Source of the DNA: Cyanoderma ruficeps
Lineage: Eukaryota > Chordata > Aves > Passeriformes > Timaliidae
Length of the DNA: 64,000 nt
Assembly: GCA_008694505.1 (NCBI GenBank)
Contig: VZDJ01007755.1
Location: forward strand, 7,816,399 to 7,880,398
Direction: 5' to 3'
This document shows, piece by piece, positions 1 to 11,756 of this stretch. Both the position numbers and the translations under genes were made by a program. Position 1 is the first letter of the stretch. Each line of letters starts with the position of its first letter. The notes below the pieces were generated by a model. That model worked only from the letters and a program-made list of their open reading frames with translations, had not been told where the DNA came from and ran no database searches.

Positions 1-900
1 AAAAAACGCTAGAATCACCTTATTTTACAACTGAAGGATATGGCTGCACAAGAAGTAAATTCCCCTGACACAAGAGAGATAATAGTAGCTAATATCTATG
101 TTATTATCATCACAAGACAAGTTATGAGATATGAATAAGATACTGAAAGCTTTTCTTATGTTGTAGCCTGAAAATTTTTCGATGCAGTCAGAAACAACAC
201 AGCTTAGGATTTTTTTTTTTCCCTCTCTTTGATGGTCACTGCTTTCCAGCTAGCAAAACTGGAACTTTGATCCTGCCCTAAGAGAGCCTGTATTTCTACA
301 TTTCTATTGGTACATGCTGGAATGATCTGTTCCACAAAGACAAACTAATGGCAACACACAGCCCTTAAAGCTGTGCAGTGTATTGAAGGTACTGAACAGT
401 ATAGTACAGCTGGCTTCTTTGCAATGACCGTGTTATGCAACTTCTCTAAACATTCTGAATGATACTTTTAATTATGAAGTTTAGATACACTTCTACACTT
501 GCATTATGAAGCAAACCACAATTGGTTTTTAGCTTCCCAGCAGTAAATTTTAAAAAAATAATTCATAACTCACAGGAGTGTAAGGGAAATACAGAAAATG
601 TACTTGTGGCTTCCTTTGAAACAGAAACATGGAGGGCAACCTTGACACAGAGGACCTACAATTCATGTTATCTGGTAGTCTGTCTTAGAGTGGAAACTAC
701 CTTGTCCTTTAGAGAGGGATATGAAGAACTTCAAAACAGACAGGGACCACATCAGCTGTTCCCAAAGAGCATTTCTTCCAAGTCAGTCACAAAGAGAGGC
801 TCACTCATGCTCTTCTATAAAAAAGTAAATCTAAGATAAGGTCATAGTGAGGTGATAGTAAGTATCAAAACATTCTCAGTAAACCACATCCATTTTTCAG
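1..900 (+). other. PENK intron (3' part)
   Basis: No signal-peptide exon of PENK is seen here, so this is the 3' part of the intron before the terminal exon. The acceptor is at 899-900. Plus-strand ORF 522-839 has no supporting features. On the minus strand 752-814 reads as a possible short terminal exon of an unidentified gene (see the 752-3110 entry). Confidence 0.75.
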
Positions 901-3110
901 GCATGTACACTAGAATGTGAAGGAAAACTGCCTTCTGCCAAAGCCTGGGAGACCTGCAAGGAGTTCTTGCAACTGGCAAAGCTGGATCTGTCTGAGGATG
1001 GCAACATTGCTCCGGGAGACAAGAAGGAGCTGGATGAGAACCATTTGCTTGCGAAAAAGTACGGAGGCTTCATGAAAAGATACGGGGGCTTCATGAAGAA
1101 AATGGATGAGTTCTATCGGGCAGAACCAGAGGATGAAGCTAATGGAGGAGAAATCCTGGCTAAGAGGTATGGAGGGTTTATGAAGAAAGACTCGGATGAC
1201 GATGCCCTTGCTGACTCCTCTGATCTGCTGAAGGAGCTTCTGGGAACAGGGGATAACCCTGAAGCGGCACACTATCGAGAGATAAACGAAAACGACAGCG
1301 ATGTCAGCAAGAGATATGGAGGCTTCATGAGAAGCGTAAAGCGCAGCCCTGAATTGGAAGATGAGGCCAAAGAGCTGCAAAAGAGATACGGTGGCTTCAT
1401 GAGAAGAGTGGGCAGGCCAGAGTGGTGGCTGGATTACCAGAAACGATATGGTGGGTTTCTTAAGCGCTTTGCCGACTCCATTCTCCCTTCAGAAGAAGAT
1501 GGGGAAACTTATTCCAAAGAAGTCCCAGAGATGGAAAAGAGATATGGTGGTTTTATGAGATTTTAATACCTTTCCCTTTATCCCTTTTGTCCTAAATGAG
1601 AAAGACTGCCTTATTTGTCATAACTTATTGTAACGTGTTGCTTGTACTGTACAGTTTTTTACTGTCCTTGGTTAATGATGCAATCTGCGATTTGTTGTTT
1701 CAGGTTCCGTGTTCTTTCAAGTCAAATAACTAATTTCTGGTTTAGTCAAGTTTCAGTCTGTATTGTAATTTCCATGCTAGAACTATTTTGATTACTGTAT
1801 TCATTTTCCTTAAAGAGGAACTACATCTACAGTAGAGTTGCTTAACTGTACATACAATAAATTCTTCATCCTAACTGCAAAAATTCTGAAGTGCTATTTC
1901 TTTCTCTGTCATTTAAAGCAATGTCATCTCAATTTTTCTTTAAGGCATCAGAGCAATGCCAACCTTTTTTTCCGTAATTACAGAATTCACAGTGCACACA
2001 CAACAGTTGAAACATACTTTTGTCTTTAGTTTTGTTTCTTAGAATACCAGAATAATAAATAATTTTGATCAGTTAACAGAATAAATATCTAAAGCCTAAA
2101 TTTATACTTCATAGTCCTCAACAACTGACATTAAAAAAAGAAAAATCACAAGTGTGTTTGACTTTAAGCATAAAATAATTTCTCCAGTCTACAATACAGT
2201 GATATTTTTGATTAGTTACATCTTTGATATACATCCAATATAGGATTGTAGACTTGGCCTCAAAAAAATAAGCACTAATTCAAAAAGTGGTAAGATAGCT
2301 TGTGCAAAATAAAGATGACCCAAAACTGCATAAAAATACCTGATTTTGCAGGGCAGCTGACAAATGTTTTTCCATGGAATAGTTTTGTATTTGATTCTTC
2401 AGCTGCTGTAAATCACTTTGGCACAACTGAAATATAGGAAACTGCTGGTCAGACTTCTCTGTTTCAAACAAAGGCAGTATACGTAAATCTGAGAACAAAC
2501 AGAAAAGCCAACACTAACACTGTAGATTGTTTGGAATTTACACAGGTGGTGCTTACATCAAAGGCTAGATACCAGCCCAGCATACAACTCCTTCCATAAT
2601 TCTGATTTCCCCCTCTATTCCCAGTCTGTGAGCAGTTTTCCCTCACCTACTACTACTCACTACTGGTCCCTTCCCACCTAAATTGACATGGTGAAAATTG
2701 CCTTGACCATGGCACTGCCTAAACCCCTCAGTGACTCTGCATTCAGTATCTGTATTTCAGTTTTGCACAGTACTACCTATTTTAAAAAAGGGAAATTAAT
2801 GGTCTGACTTTTCTTTAATTTCAAGGCAACGGGATTGTCTAGGTTCTCAGAACTTGTAAAAATTAAGATGTGTTTCAAAACGCACTTGAAGGCCTCATCA
2901 CATACAATTAGTTATGATGATTTTAGGCTTGGCCCCTAGAAGACGGTATAGGTAGTCTGAAGTGGTCAAAATTCTGCTGAACACTTGGTAAAGTGTAAGG
3001 CATTCCTTTTCCTTCAATAAAAAAATGGAGCACCTATTTTCCTCTTCCTGCTGTACAGAATCGATGAGATTTTTAAATCCAGAAAATACAGGTGCCTGGA
3101 GAAGCTCCAT
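752..3110 (-). CDS. Unidentified three-exon gene model antisense to PENK 3' region
   Basis: Three minus-strand segments join with matching phases into 138 codons plus stop. Exon 1 is 3110-2906: ATG in a strong Kozak context (GCCATGG), an in-frame TGA upstream, and a GTATGT donor. Exon 2 is 2488-2340: acceptor TTGTTCTCAG, donor CAG|GTATTT. Exon 3 is 814-752: acceptor ACTTTTTTATAG, then 20 residues ending LEEMLFGNS and TGA. Lengths 205, 149 and 63 sum to 417, divisible by three. The product would be soluble, Leu/Gln-rich and mostly helical, with no signal peptide or membrane segment; I recognise no family. The second intron would contain the whole PENK terminal exon in antisense, which is unusual. 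The segments could instead be chance ORFs or belong to different transcripts. The model rests only on reading frame, phase and splice signals. Confidence 0.35.
901..1566 (+). CDS. PENK: Proenkephalin-A, terminal coding exon (partial gene)
   Basis: This exon encodes the bulk of the secreted opioid precursor processed in dense-core vesicles by prohormone convertases to enkephalins. The exon opens after a pyrimidine-rich acceptor ending at 900, in phase 0, and gives 221 residues to a TAA at 1564-1566. The first residues (ACTLECEGK...WETCKE) hold three of the six conserved cysteines of the N-terminal domain; signal peptide and remaining cysteines lie in an earlier exon outside the window. Seven cores are visible: YGGFM at 1060, 1081, 1168, 1315 and 1387, YGGFL at 1447 and the C-terminal heptapeptide YGGFMRF at 1543-1563. 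All are framed by paired basic residues. The core at 1315 is extended as YGGFMRSV before KR (mammals have YGGFMRGL). The core at 1387 begins a peptide-E/BAM-like segment ending in WWLDYQKR. The first core is preceded by KK rather than KR. Family identity is certain. Confidence 0.98.
   Translation, partial: ACTLECEGKLPSAKAWETCKEFLQLAKLDLSEDGNIAPGDKKELDENHLLAKKYGGFMKRYGGFMKKMDEFYRAEPEDEANGGEILAKRYGGFMKKDSDDDALADSSDLLKELLGTGDNPEAAHYREINENDSDVSKRYGGFMRSVKRSPELEDEAKELQKRYGGFMRRVGRPEWWLDYQKRYGGFLKRFADSILPSEEDGETYSKEVPEMEKRYGGFMRF
1567..1880 (+). other. PENK: PENK 3' UTR with polyadenylation signal
   Basis: AT-rich sequence follows the PENK stop codon. An AATAAA hexamer at 1856-1861 is the first good polyadenylation signal and would end the mRNA near 1875-1885, giving a 3' UTR of about 310 bases. 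Further AATAAA hexamers near 2056 and 2082 could serve as distal sites. The exact cleavage position is inferred. Confidence 0.7.
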
Positions 3111-3733
3111 GGCCTCTTCAGGATTCAGTTGTGTTCCATATCACCTTTTTATAAAGTTCAAGATGCCACCAGCCACAGGAAAAGTCTTCCCATTCTTTCC
3201 TCCATTGCATCTGCCCATAGTGGCTGGAGAACAACACATCACCTGAGTGGTTTCATCCACAGGAACCTTGGGTTGGACACACTAGGGCTGTTCTGGAGCC
3301 CACACATAGGTTGCAGCCATCAACAACAAGTTTCCTTTAAACATACACTCCAGGAAGTGTGGGAAACAAAAAGCAGAAAACTCTCAGAGCAATACAAATA
3401 CAAACCTAAAAATTAAAAAAATACAAAAACAAAAGACCTGTGATAATAAAACTATGTTTCTGTGCTATGTAGAGGTAAGCCTTAGCAAGCAAAAAATATA
3501 TCAAACAAAATAATAGAAAATTTTAATAATGAGGCTCATGAGGCTCTGTGCTTTATTTATAAAAGAGTATAAAAAGTTTCTAAGTAGCAAGAAAAAACAA
3601 GCACCCATTGTTAAATATAAAGCATGCGTGTAGTTTTGATTAGTTTATGCAAATGTCTGTAAGCTCTTAACAATTTACTATTAGTTAGAAAACTTTTTAA
3701 AAAGCCTCATAACAAAGAAAAGTTCAACTACTG
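3111..3733. other. Interval between two minus-strand gene models
   Basis: No exon is recognised. TTTATT at 3552-3557 is an AATAAA on the minus strand and would serve as the polyadenylation signal of the gene ending at 3734. Overlapping plus-strand ORFs (3025-3416) have no splice or similarity support. Confidence 0.4.
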
Positions 3734-6700
3734 TTAGTGAGACATGAGCTGTTGCCATCTTTCAATTGTCTCACCCTGTAATGAGGCTGATGTTGCAATA
3801 AAAGCTCGAAGAACATCTCCCAGCAATCCTGTCCCATTATTTAAAAACTAAATCCAACAAGGAAGAATTAAAATGACATCCTTAATATTTCATTTCAACA
3901 TTTAGTCACCTCTTTTCCCCAAAAAGTTACTCACCTGTAATTCAGCCAAAGTGGGACCCTTGCTGGCCTTCAAACTAAAACAAGCATTGGTGTACCTGAT
4001 GACATAAACAGTTTACCAGTTGTTTTTACCCATCCTTCACAGTGAACAAAAACTCGGTAATTTAACAAGGAATAAAACTCCCGGATCTCAAGAGATCTAG
4101 TATGTATGTTGAAGAATTAAGTGTTTTGATCAACTGAACCTTTAAATTTATATCAATATGACACATTTCCCACCATCTTTGTTGCCTTTTGAGCCCTAAA
4201 ATCAAGAGCCAAACAAGGTTAGGTGGTAAAATGTGGTCATGATTTTAATAAAGGTCTCTCTAGGTGCACAACATGCTGAAATACACACTGAAAATGTGCC
4301 AAAGGTGCACACGTGATACAGGGCATGTAGAGTTTTATAAGTCTTGCAAATTAGCATAATTGACAAGAGTCTCCAGTTAGAAACACAGGTGATGAAGGAA
4401 TTCCCTCTCTTGGTTTGATGCCTTCTGAAGCCCACCTTCCTTGCTAGTTGTTTATGAGAGAGTGTCTTAGGAAGGTGTCTTGACCTTGATTCCCATAAGA
4501 AGTGAGATTAGAACAGGCCCTCAGGAATTTTTTTTTGTCTAATAGGAAAAGTACTGAAGTTAGGTAACTGTGTAACTATATAATAACAGTCTACAGAGCT
4601 ATGAATATATATGAACAATATATAAAAGGAAAAATCATTCTGGCATCATCTTCCATGGCATGCTCCTGCAAAAGCTGGCAGCCCACATCTTGGACAGATG
4701 CATTCTTCACTGGGTTAGGAACTGGCTGGTTTGCCAGACCCAGAGAGTGGTGGTGCTGCATTCAGTTGGCATCCAGTCATTAGTGGGGTGCCCCAGGAGT
4801 CAGCGCTGGGGCCAGTCCTGTTTAATATCTTCACTGATGATCTGGAGGAGGGGATTGAATCTGCTACCATCAGCAAGTTTACGGATGATACCAAGATGGA
4901 TGCAAGTGTCAGTCTTCTGGAGGGTAGGAGGGCTTTGCAGAGGGACCTGGACAGGCTGGATAGATGGGTAGAATCCAACAATGGGAGGTTTAACAGGTCC
5001 AAGTGTTGCGTCCTGCGCTTTCACCACAGCAACCCCCTGCAGCACTCCAGGCTGGGGACAGAGTAGCTGGACAGCAGCCTGATGGAAAAAGACCTGGAAT
5101 GTCTCGTTGACATTCCAGCTTCTGGAAGTGAGCCAGCAGTGTGCCCAGGTGGCTAAGAAGGTCAATGGCATCCTGGCCTGTATCAGGAATAGTGTGGCCA
5201 GCAGGGGCAGGGTAGTGATTGTCCCTCTGCACTTGGCACTGGTGAGGCCACACTTTGAGTCCTGTGTTCACTTCTGGGCCCCTCAGTTTAGGAAGGACTT
5301 TGAGGTGCTGGGGTGTGTCCAGAGAAACACAATGAAGCTGGTGAAAGGTTTGGAGTACAAGTCTTATGAGCATCTAAGGGAGCTGGAGTTGTTTAGCCTC
5401 AAGAAAAGGAGACTCAGGGGAAAATTTATTGCTCTCTACAGCTCCCTAAAAGGAGGTTGTAGCCAGGTGGGGTTCAGCCCCTTCTCCAAGGGAGCCAGCA
5501 ACAGGACACAAGAATACAGTCTTTAAGGTGCACCAAGGGAGGTGATGTTTGGAAGAATTTCTTTACAGAAAAGGCAATTAGACATTAGAATAGGCTGCCC
5601 AGGAAGGTTCGGGAGTCACCATCCCCGGAGGTGTTTAAGGAAAGACTGCGTGTGGCACTCTGTACCATGGTCTAGTTGAACATGGTGGTGTTGGGTGACA
5701 GGTTGAACCCAATGATCCCAGAGGCCTTTTCCAACCTAATTGATTCTGTGAATTTATATAGAAAAACAAAAGCACTTGGTACAAGTATCACTTGGTATTT
5801 AACCCGGGATACATGCATGCAACCGAAAACTGGAGTAAGGCCATCCAAAGTGGAGTAAGTCTCTTCCAAGGCTGAACAGGTAGGAGGCAATGTACATGGA
5901 AGGGAGATGTGACTTTGATTCTCAGAATGAAATAGTAAAATTGAATAGTCCCCATTCCTTCCGTTAAAATTGAAAATATCTCCAGTCACACACTTTCTTG
6001 CTTTAATAATTACCATTTAAAAGATGTGAAATTAGAATAAGATCTAATTTCTTCTGTTGATGTGGAATTTCTTATTTTATGACTTTCAGTTATGCTATCA
6101 TTCAGGCGCTCTTTAACTCTAAAGTGTTCTAACATTTCCAGTAATTAACATTTCAAATTAAATCAGCTCAAAATGTGCCAGTGAATCAATCAAGGTTTCA
6201 TGAATCACAAATCAAAAATACGGTTGAAGATAAGATCTACTGGACTGGGAGATGAAAAAAGGCATCTCCATCTCAGTCCAAGTTCTGAAAGGCTCCACCG
6301 ATTTTCCTCTTACAATACATTCCTAGAACTATCCCTTCATCAGAAGATTATTGAAACATCTGTATTGCTTTATATAATTAAAAGCAAAAAGGAGGAAAGC
6401 CTGATGTCTAGAAAGAAAATTAATTGCAAGAGTATTCTGAAGAAAGAAATGTCATTCTGAGACCAAAACCAGGATTCTACATTACCTTTTTCTGGCTTTT
6501 ATCATTGTTCCAGAATATAATCATTGGTCTGAATACTGAGAAAGTATAAAAAAGAAAAAATTAACATGAACAATATATGCTGGAAGGGTCCAGACCAGTC
6601 AAAGAGATGAATGCTTCTGCATTAGGAACAAAAAGGGGAAAAAAGATAGTCTAATTGAGATTAGGCAAGGATGAGTTGGGCTTTTTAATGGGAACTAATT

Positions 6701-9700
6701 ACGGGAAGGAGCAACAAAAAAAAAGTATTTCCTGAACTAAATGGAGTTCACATACAGGAGAGAGACAGAAGCTGATGAATACAGTGATTTCTGAATACCA
6801 AATTGCTTGCAGCTGAAGCTCTGCCTGAAAACCTAATCTTAAATCTTGGGATAATGAGCAAAGGCCATAAATCTCTTTCCATATTTCAGCTGAACTTGGC
6901 ATATACTGTGAGCTGAAATATGCAGAGCATTACTTTGAATTTCCTGTTTGTTTATTTCTGGTAAATTAAAATATAGTATGGTATATAATAAATATAAATA
7001 ACTACAAGGTTATTATTACAATCATTAATTTGTAATTATTTCTAAATAGTTACAATCATTTACTTTGTAATTGTTTATAGCTATATCATAAATACAAGTA
7101 ATTATAACATCTAATGTTGTTAGCTCTTTCAGATAATGTTTCCCAAGATAGAATCTTTAGAACAGAAACATGTTCTAATTTAATATACTGAAATAAGTAT
7201 TATTACACTGTGTTCAACAGAGACTGTAAATATGCACTGGCTCATTTTAATTCTGAAGGGAACTTAATTAAGAAGAACCTAAATTTTCAGTTTATGGTGT
7301 ATAAGGGTCTGTCTGTCATTAAGAAGGAGGCCTACATGTAAGGCAAAATGACAAATTCATAGCACAGTTCTGTAATTTTTGTATACATCTCAGTGCCTCA
7401 GAAAGTTTTCCTTATAGCTTTCTTCCTCAAGCACTACAGTGATCAGCTGGACACAAAAACCAAAATTCCTTTTTATACCAACAAGACCATGCTAGAATTT
7501 TCAACTTAAAAGGCAAACAAGTCGTAAACTTTTCTGACTCTGGGTTGCTGTGAGAATGAAGAAATTCCTGGAACAGGTTAGCTGTCCCTAAAACCCGTAA
7601 CACCCCAAGGAGCATGCTGTATTCCTGGTCTTTTAGACCAGTAGAGAGGGATCTTAAAAATCACACTGAGAACACTGTAACCACATCCCTATCAGAGTCA
7701 TAATGCTTCCATCCTTCTCTTCAGTTCCCAGCAAGATGATAGATTCAAGCATCACCAATGAGACTCCTGTACATGACTAAACTTGGCAGTCTGGTCTCTT
7801 TCTCCAACACCATACGCTTTGGCAGTGTGCAGACTTCATCTCTTCCATTCCTTTTGAAATCCTACTACCTCTTGCAGAAATCCCTTTGTCAGCCTCCACT
7901 CACAGCCTTGGATTTAATTTCACCACCCACCACACTGAGGTTTGCTTTCTGACTCAAACCATGAAAGACTACTTTAATTTGAGAGTGAGTGAGACCTTAC
8001 GTTCCAGCTGCTAGCTGTGGAGGTTAGGTGGCTGTTCTTAGATCTTTTGCTTTTAGCATTTTGATCATAATTCTTTGTTCCCTGCAGTATTAAAAATAGT
8101 TCCATGTGTCAACAGGCATACACTGGCTACATCAAACATGTATCATATCTGTATTTCATTCTATCATAACTATATTGCAGGTACACTATTCCATCCACCT
8201 GAGAAGGATAGGGAGTTATCATGAACATAGCTGTAAGCAAGGAACAAGGCAGCAAAGCCAGCTGTAAATCATTAATCCAAGCATTCAATTACTAATCCCA
8301 TCAGCCTCATTTAAAGCATTTAAACTGGCAGTTGCATATCCAATTAACTGTTGCTATAGAAAATGAAAATGCTTAGAGGTATTTGACAGACAAATCTTTA
8401 CTGGCCCAGCAGGGATTTAGACTGAATTTGTTTAATTAGATTGTGACTTTACCTAAATTGATCATTTACTGTAATCCTTGCTGAAACCATGGAATGAAAT
8501 CTCCCAAGGTTAAATAGTTGTCACAAAAGCACATCACTCTGCTAAAAGATTAGTTAAAAGCTCTGTGCTGTGCTGTACTGCTTCCTCGAGGAGAAGGATG
8601 GCATTTCCTTATGCACAGATCATGAGTGCTAAATCTTTTCATAGCTGTCCATGTCTGTCAGGACATACATGACCTTTGCCTCTTTCTGGCATTACTCTGT
8701 TTCTCAACACAGGCTTCCCCAGCCCATGTGGCTACTTACAAGAGACCCTGTATTTTCCTACTTTATAAATGTTTGCACTGTTTCAATGCATGCACTGACT
8801 TGCACTCCAATTGCCGTGAGATCTGTGTGCCTTCGTCTGGTCTGAGCTCATCACAATTCCAATCCATATAAAATTACAGGATACCAGATTAGGAAAAACA
8901 CTCCTACAGGCCTATGAAAATCTGTATTTTAACTTTTAGATTTAATGGCCTGAAAAATATTCTAAAGCACATATTCAGGCAATGCTTTTTTTTCTTGAGC
9001 AGGAGACAATGGCAGCAACAGCACAAATGGTAGGCAATTTTCTCTCATAAAAGCAGTTGAAGCAGATAAGCCACATAAGCCTCTCTTAGTACATTTAAAC
9101 CAGCGTTTTTCAATCATGACCTGCAGTATAATTGGGTTTTACAGTGGAACTTTCACATTTCTGTACATTTTCATCTCTGCAAATAACTAGCTGACAAGGG
9201 CTGAAATTTCAACTGCACCACATTTCTCTAGCTAGAAAAATATTATGTGGAAGTATACCTTTTTTATTTAAATTTTTGTTAATAGAGCATAGCTGTCATG
9301 CTATGACAACAATTGACACAGTTAATGTGACAAAGTCATTCTCAGAACATGATTAACTGATTCTTTGCCCATCAACCAGAAGAAAAGCTGTCAGCTTCCA
9401 TCTGAACAGACGCAGTGGAAATTAATCAAAGCAAAGAACTTCTATGGGAGTTGTTGCATGCTTAAACTTTGCTAACCAAGCTGTTGATCAGCAGACTGAA
9501 GACAGGGGATGTGTTTCACTCCCAGGTACCCATCATACTGAATTTCTCTGTAGTAACCAAGACAAAAAGTCTGAAATAAGGTTCTCAGCCTAGATGAGGT
9601 TCAGAAGTAGTATCTTCTCCCTGTGGGTTCTTCAGAGATCCTTTAGACTCCAGGAGTTCACCATCACTGCATAAAACTAATCTGTTCCCAGCATCATGAC

Positions 9701-9795
9701 CATTCAGAACATGTGGTGCCTGCAAATGCCTTTCAAACTCACCGACTTCACTGTCCCAGCACCAAACCTTGAGGGCCCTCAAAAGGCTAAGGTCA
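3734..9795 (-). CDS. 3' part of an unidentified multi-exon gene (five phased exons)
   Basis: Reading the minus strand downward, five segments chain with compatible phases. They are 9795-9743 (53 nt, acceptor TGCTTCACCAG, perfect GTGAGT donor), 7629-7479 (151 nt, donor GTATAA), 6912-6799 (114 nt, acceptor ATATTTCAG, donor GTATTC), 3995-3935 (61 nt, acceptor ending CATCAG, donor CAG|GTGAGT) and 3847-3734 (114 nt, ending in TAA). They encode about 163 residues of a Leu- and Trp-rich, probably all-helical C-terminal region that ends [10 protein letters not shown] minus-strand AATAAA (plus 3552-3557) lies about 180 bases beyond the stop. No catalytic motif, signal peptide or membrane span is seen, and I cannot assign a family. 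A CR1 copy lies in one intron. The last exon also has an internal AGG|GTGAGA donor, so a longer isoform is possible. The 7629 acceptor was chosen between two candidates to keep phase, which weakens the model. Confidence 0.45.
3996..4634. other. Intronic/intergenic AT-rich DNA
   Basis: I see no exon, RNA gene or recognisable repeat here. It lies in the last long intron of the minus-strand gene model, immediately before the CR1 copy. Confidence 0.4.
4635..5756 (+). mobile_element. CR1 LINE, 5'-truncated, ORF2 3' part and 3' UTR
   Basis: The segment carries the C-terminal half of a CR1 reverse transcriptase followed by the CR1 3' UTR. Translation shows the block '[18 protein letters not shown]', then the catalytic-site region as FTDD (FADD in active copies), then 'RDLDRLDRW', 'NPLQ' and '[15 protein letters not shown]' in successive frames. 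Frame changes and stops (for example near 5066) show it is dead. The 3' end reads 'GGCTGCCCAGGAAG', 'CCCCGGAGGTGTTTAAGGA' and a terminal CAACCTAATTGATTCTGTG, the CR1 tail. It is inserted in the same direction as PENK and opposite to the surrounding minus-strand gene model. It is a retrotransposon, not a host gene. Confidence 0.95.
5757..6798. other. No gene recognised
   Basis: AT-rich DNA between the CR1 copy and the 6799-6912 candidate exon. Scattered ORFs under 115 codons (5672-6016 minus, 6200-6460 plus) carry no recognisable motif or supporting splice site. Confidence 0.45.
6913..9742. other. Introns of the minus-strand model, with an AT-rich block
   Basis: Apart from the candidate exon 7479-7629, nothing codes convincingly. 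About 6955-7125 is a very AT-rich stretch rich in TAAT/ATAAAT words, with repeated 'TACAATCATT' and 'TTTGTAATT'; it may be an old AT-rich transposon end, but no terminal inverted repeats are clear. Confidence 0.4.
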
Positions 9796-11756
9796 CTGGT
9801 GAAGCATGACCAAAATGGTGACAGCATGACAACACATCTGCTCTACATTCTTTGTATAAATGTGAGTACCATCGTCATTCAGTTTCTCAGTATCTTAATG
9901 AGAAGAGCAGTTAAATTACTAAATGACCTTAACCTGAGGCAAAATAAATAGGCATAGCAATGATAAAGATAAATTCTTAGAGGAAATCCTTTTCTGAATA
10001 ATATCCCTCACTGCTGAAGACATCCCCTCCAGTTCTTGCACTGCTTTGAGGTCTTCTGTGGTTTGCTGGCACTGTTAGTGTACTCCAGCTCTTCTGGTCT
10101 CCTGGTTGCTCTTCATCCTGCTTAGTGATTTTCAGACTATTTGATTATTCAAGTTCAGCAGGTACATTGAGTCACACCTTGAGGAAGCTCAGTTATTATA
10201 AAACAGCAGTTTGTCAGCCTAAATGCCCAGACATCCATCAGCACATCCCCTTTTTCTTCTGCTCTGTACTGTTGGAGTTCAAAGTCCCTAATCCAACCCA
10301 GTCCCTGATCTCAGAAAGTGGTCTCAGAAAAGGGATACTTCCTGAGCAGGAATACCATCTTTCCTTCCCCTTACTATCAGTCTCCCCATCACCATTAGGC
10401 TCTACAGTTGCAGAGTGACAATGAATATTGTTTAGTCAGGCTGAAAGAGATCAGGAAACCCATTTTTGTAGTCCTCAGTACTACCATCACTTAAATAAGA
10501 ACTCATTCTTTTCAGTATACAAGAAAGAATGTAAATTTGTGAGTACATTCAAGTGCCAATATACCTACATGTAAATAAACAACCCATCCTAGTAAAATAG
10601 TCTAAATACTTGTCATTCAAGTTGAAAAGAATTAAAGAGGGTCATTTCAGCCTTTCAATTAATTGGGAGGAAGTGAATACCATTTGACAGGAAGAACTGG
10701 TCAGACTACATACAAAATGGCTTTTTATGTCTGACTAACTTAAAGAAGACATCATTGTCCTCCCTGGCTTATTTTTGGGGAATATGATATTTCGCTCTGG
10801 GAAGCAAAGCCAGTGTTCTACATCTGACAGAAAATCTTTATTGTTTTGTCCTCTCTTCATTTGCCTGAAATTGTCCCCAAGATACCTGTTTTTTCCCTTG
10901 TGAAGAGCACAGTCAGCAGCAGCTTTTTCCCAGATTTTTCACATTTCCAGGGATGTGAGGCCCTGCAACTTAATTTAAGTGTCTTTAAACACAACAATGA
11001 CAGGCTCTGTGCTCTGTGCCCTCTTCCTAGGGAATGTAGCATCAGCTGTGTGTTTTCACTGGAATGAAGCAGCAGACAAGCACTGGTGCCCTGCAGCTGG
11101 TGCCATTCCATTGGATATGACTGTAATCTCACAGATACCACACCTGGATACTGCCAGGTTGCAAACCTGGAGCTGGTGAGGCACATGCTCCAAGCACCTT
11201 CTCAGTCACAGGGTGCAGTTGCCCTTTGACTGACATGGCAATTACAGAACATGAAGCACCTGCAGGGTTAGATGTGGATGCAGATAAGCAACATCTTTGA
11301 AGATGGACGTGGCATGCACAGGCCTGCAGAGGGATCCCTACACATCTCCAGAGCTCTAGAGCTGCAGTGTCTCTGTAGGCTCACTGTAGGATGGCTTAAA
11401 TTCATTAGCCAAGGATTTCCTTTACAGTATTGAAAGTTTTTCTTACATGCCTGTAAGTACAAACCATCCCATAGCTGCAGTAGCCTCTAGTTATCCCCTG
11501 GGTCATGCCTCAGGAGTATTACAACAGTTATCTCATACAGCAGCTACTAATTTTGAGTGCAGTAGAGATTAAATTAGTTTGGCTGACTGTGTGATGAAGT
11601 ATATTGAACCAATTAAAAGAAAAAAGTAAAACAACCATAGAAGAGGAGGTCTTCTGTGCTCCCTACTATCCCTTGCAAAGTAAGCAACTCATGCTTTGAT
11701 TCAGGATACAAGTTTTGTGAGCTGGAACTCCTTTTTTTCTTCATTTATAGGGTGTA
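9796..11756. other. Gap in the minus-strand gene model
   Basis: Exons linking 11757-11879 to 9743-9795 should be here if the gene is one unit, but none fits the required phases. An open minus segment at about 10009-10117, with a GTGAGG donor, has the wrong exit phase. A minus ORF at 10857-11186 has a GTATCT donor but no convincing acceptor. Confidence 0.3.

Noticed and set aside
910..1380. 156-codon minus ORF opposite the PENK exon
   Set aside because: It is the complement of PENK coding sequence with repeated YGGFM codons, a frame shadow with no signals of its own.
4660..5526. Several ORFs over 100 codons on both strands
   Set aside because: All lie inside the CR1 copy; they are pieces or shadows of the dead reverse transcriptase.
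10009..10117. Minus open segment with a GTGAGG donor as another exon of the unidentified gene
   Set aside because: Exit phase does not match the entry phase of exon 9743-9795 and the acceptor lacks a pyrimidine tract.
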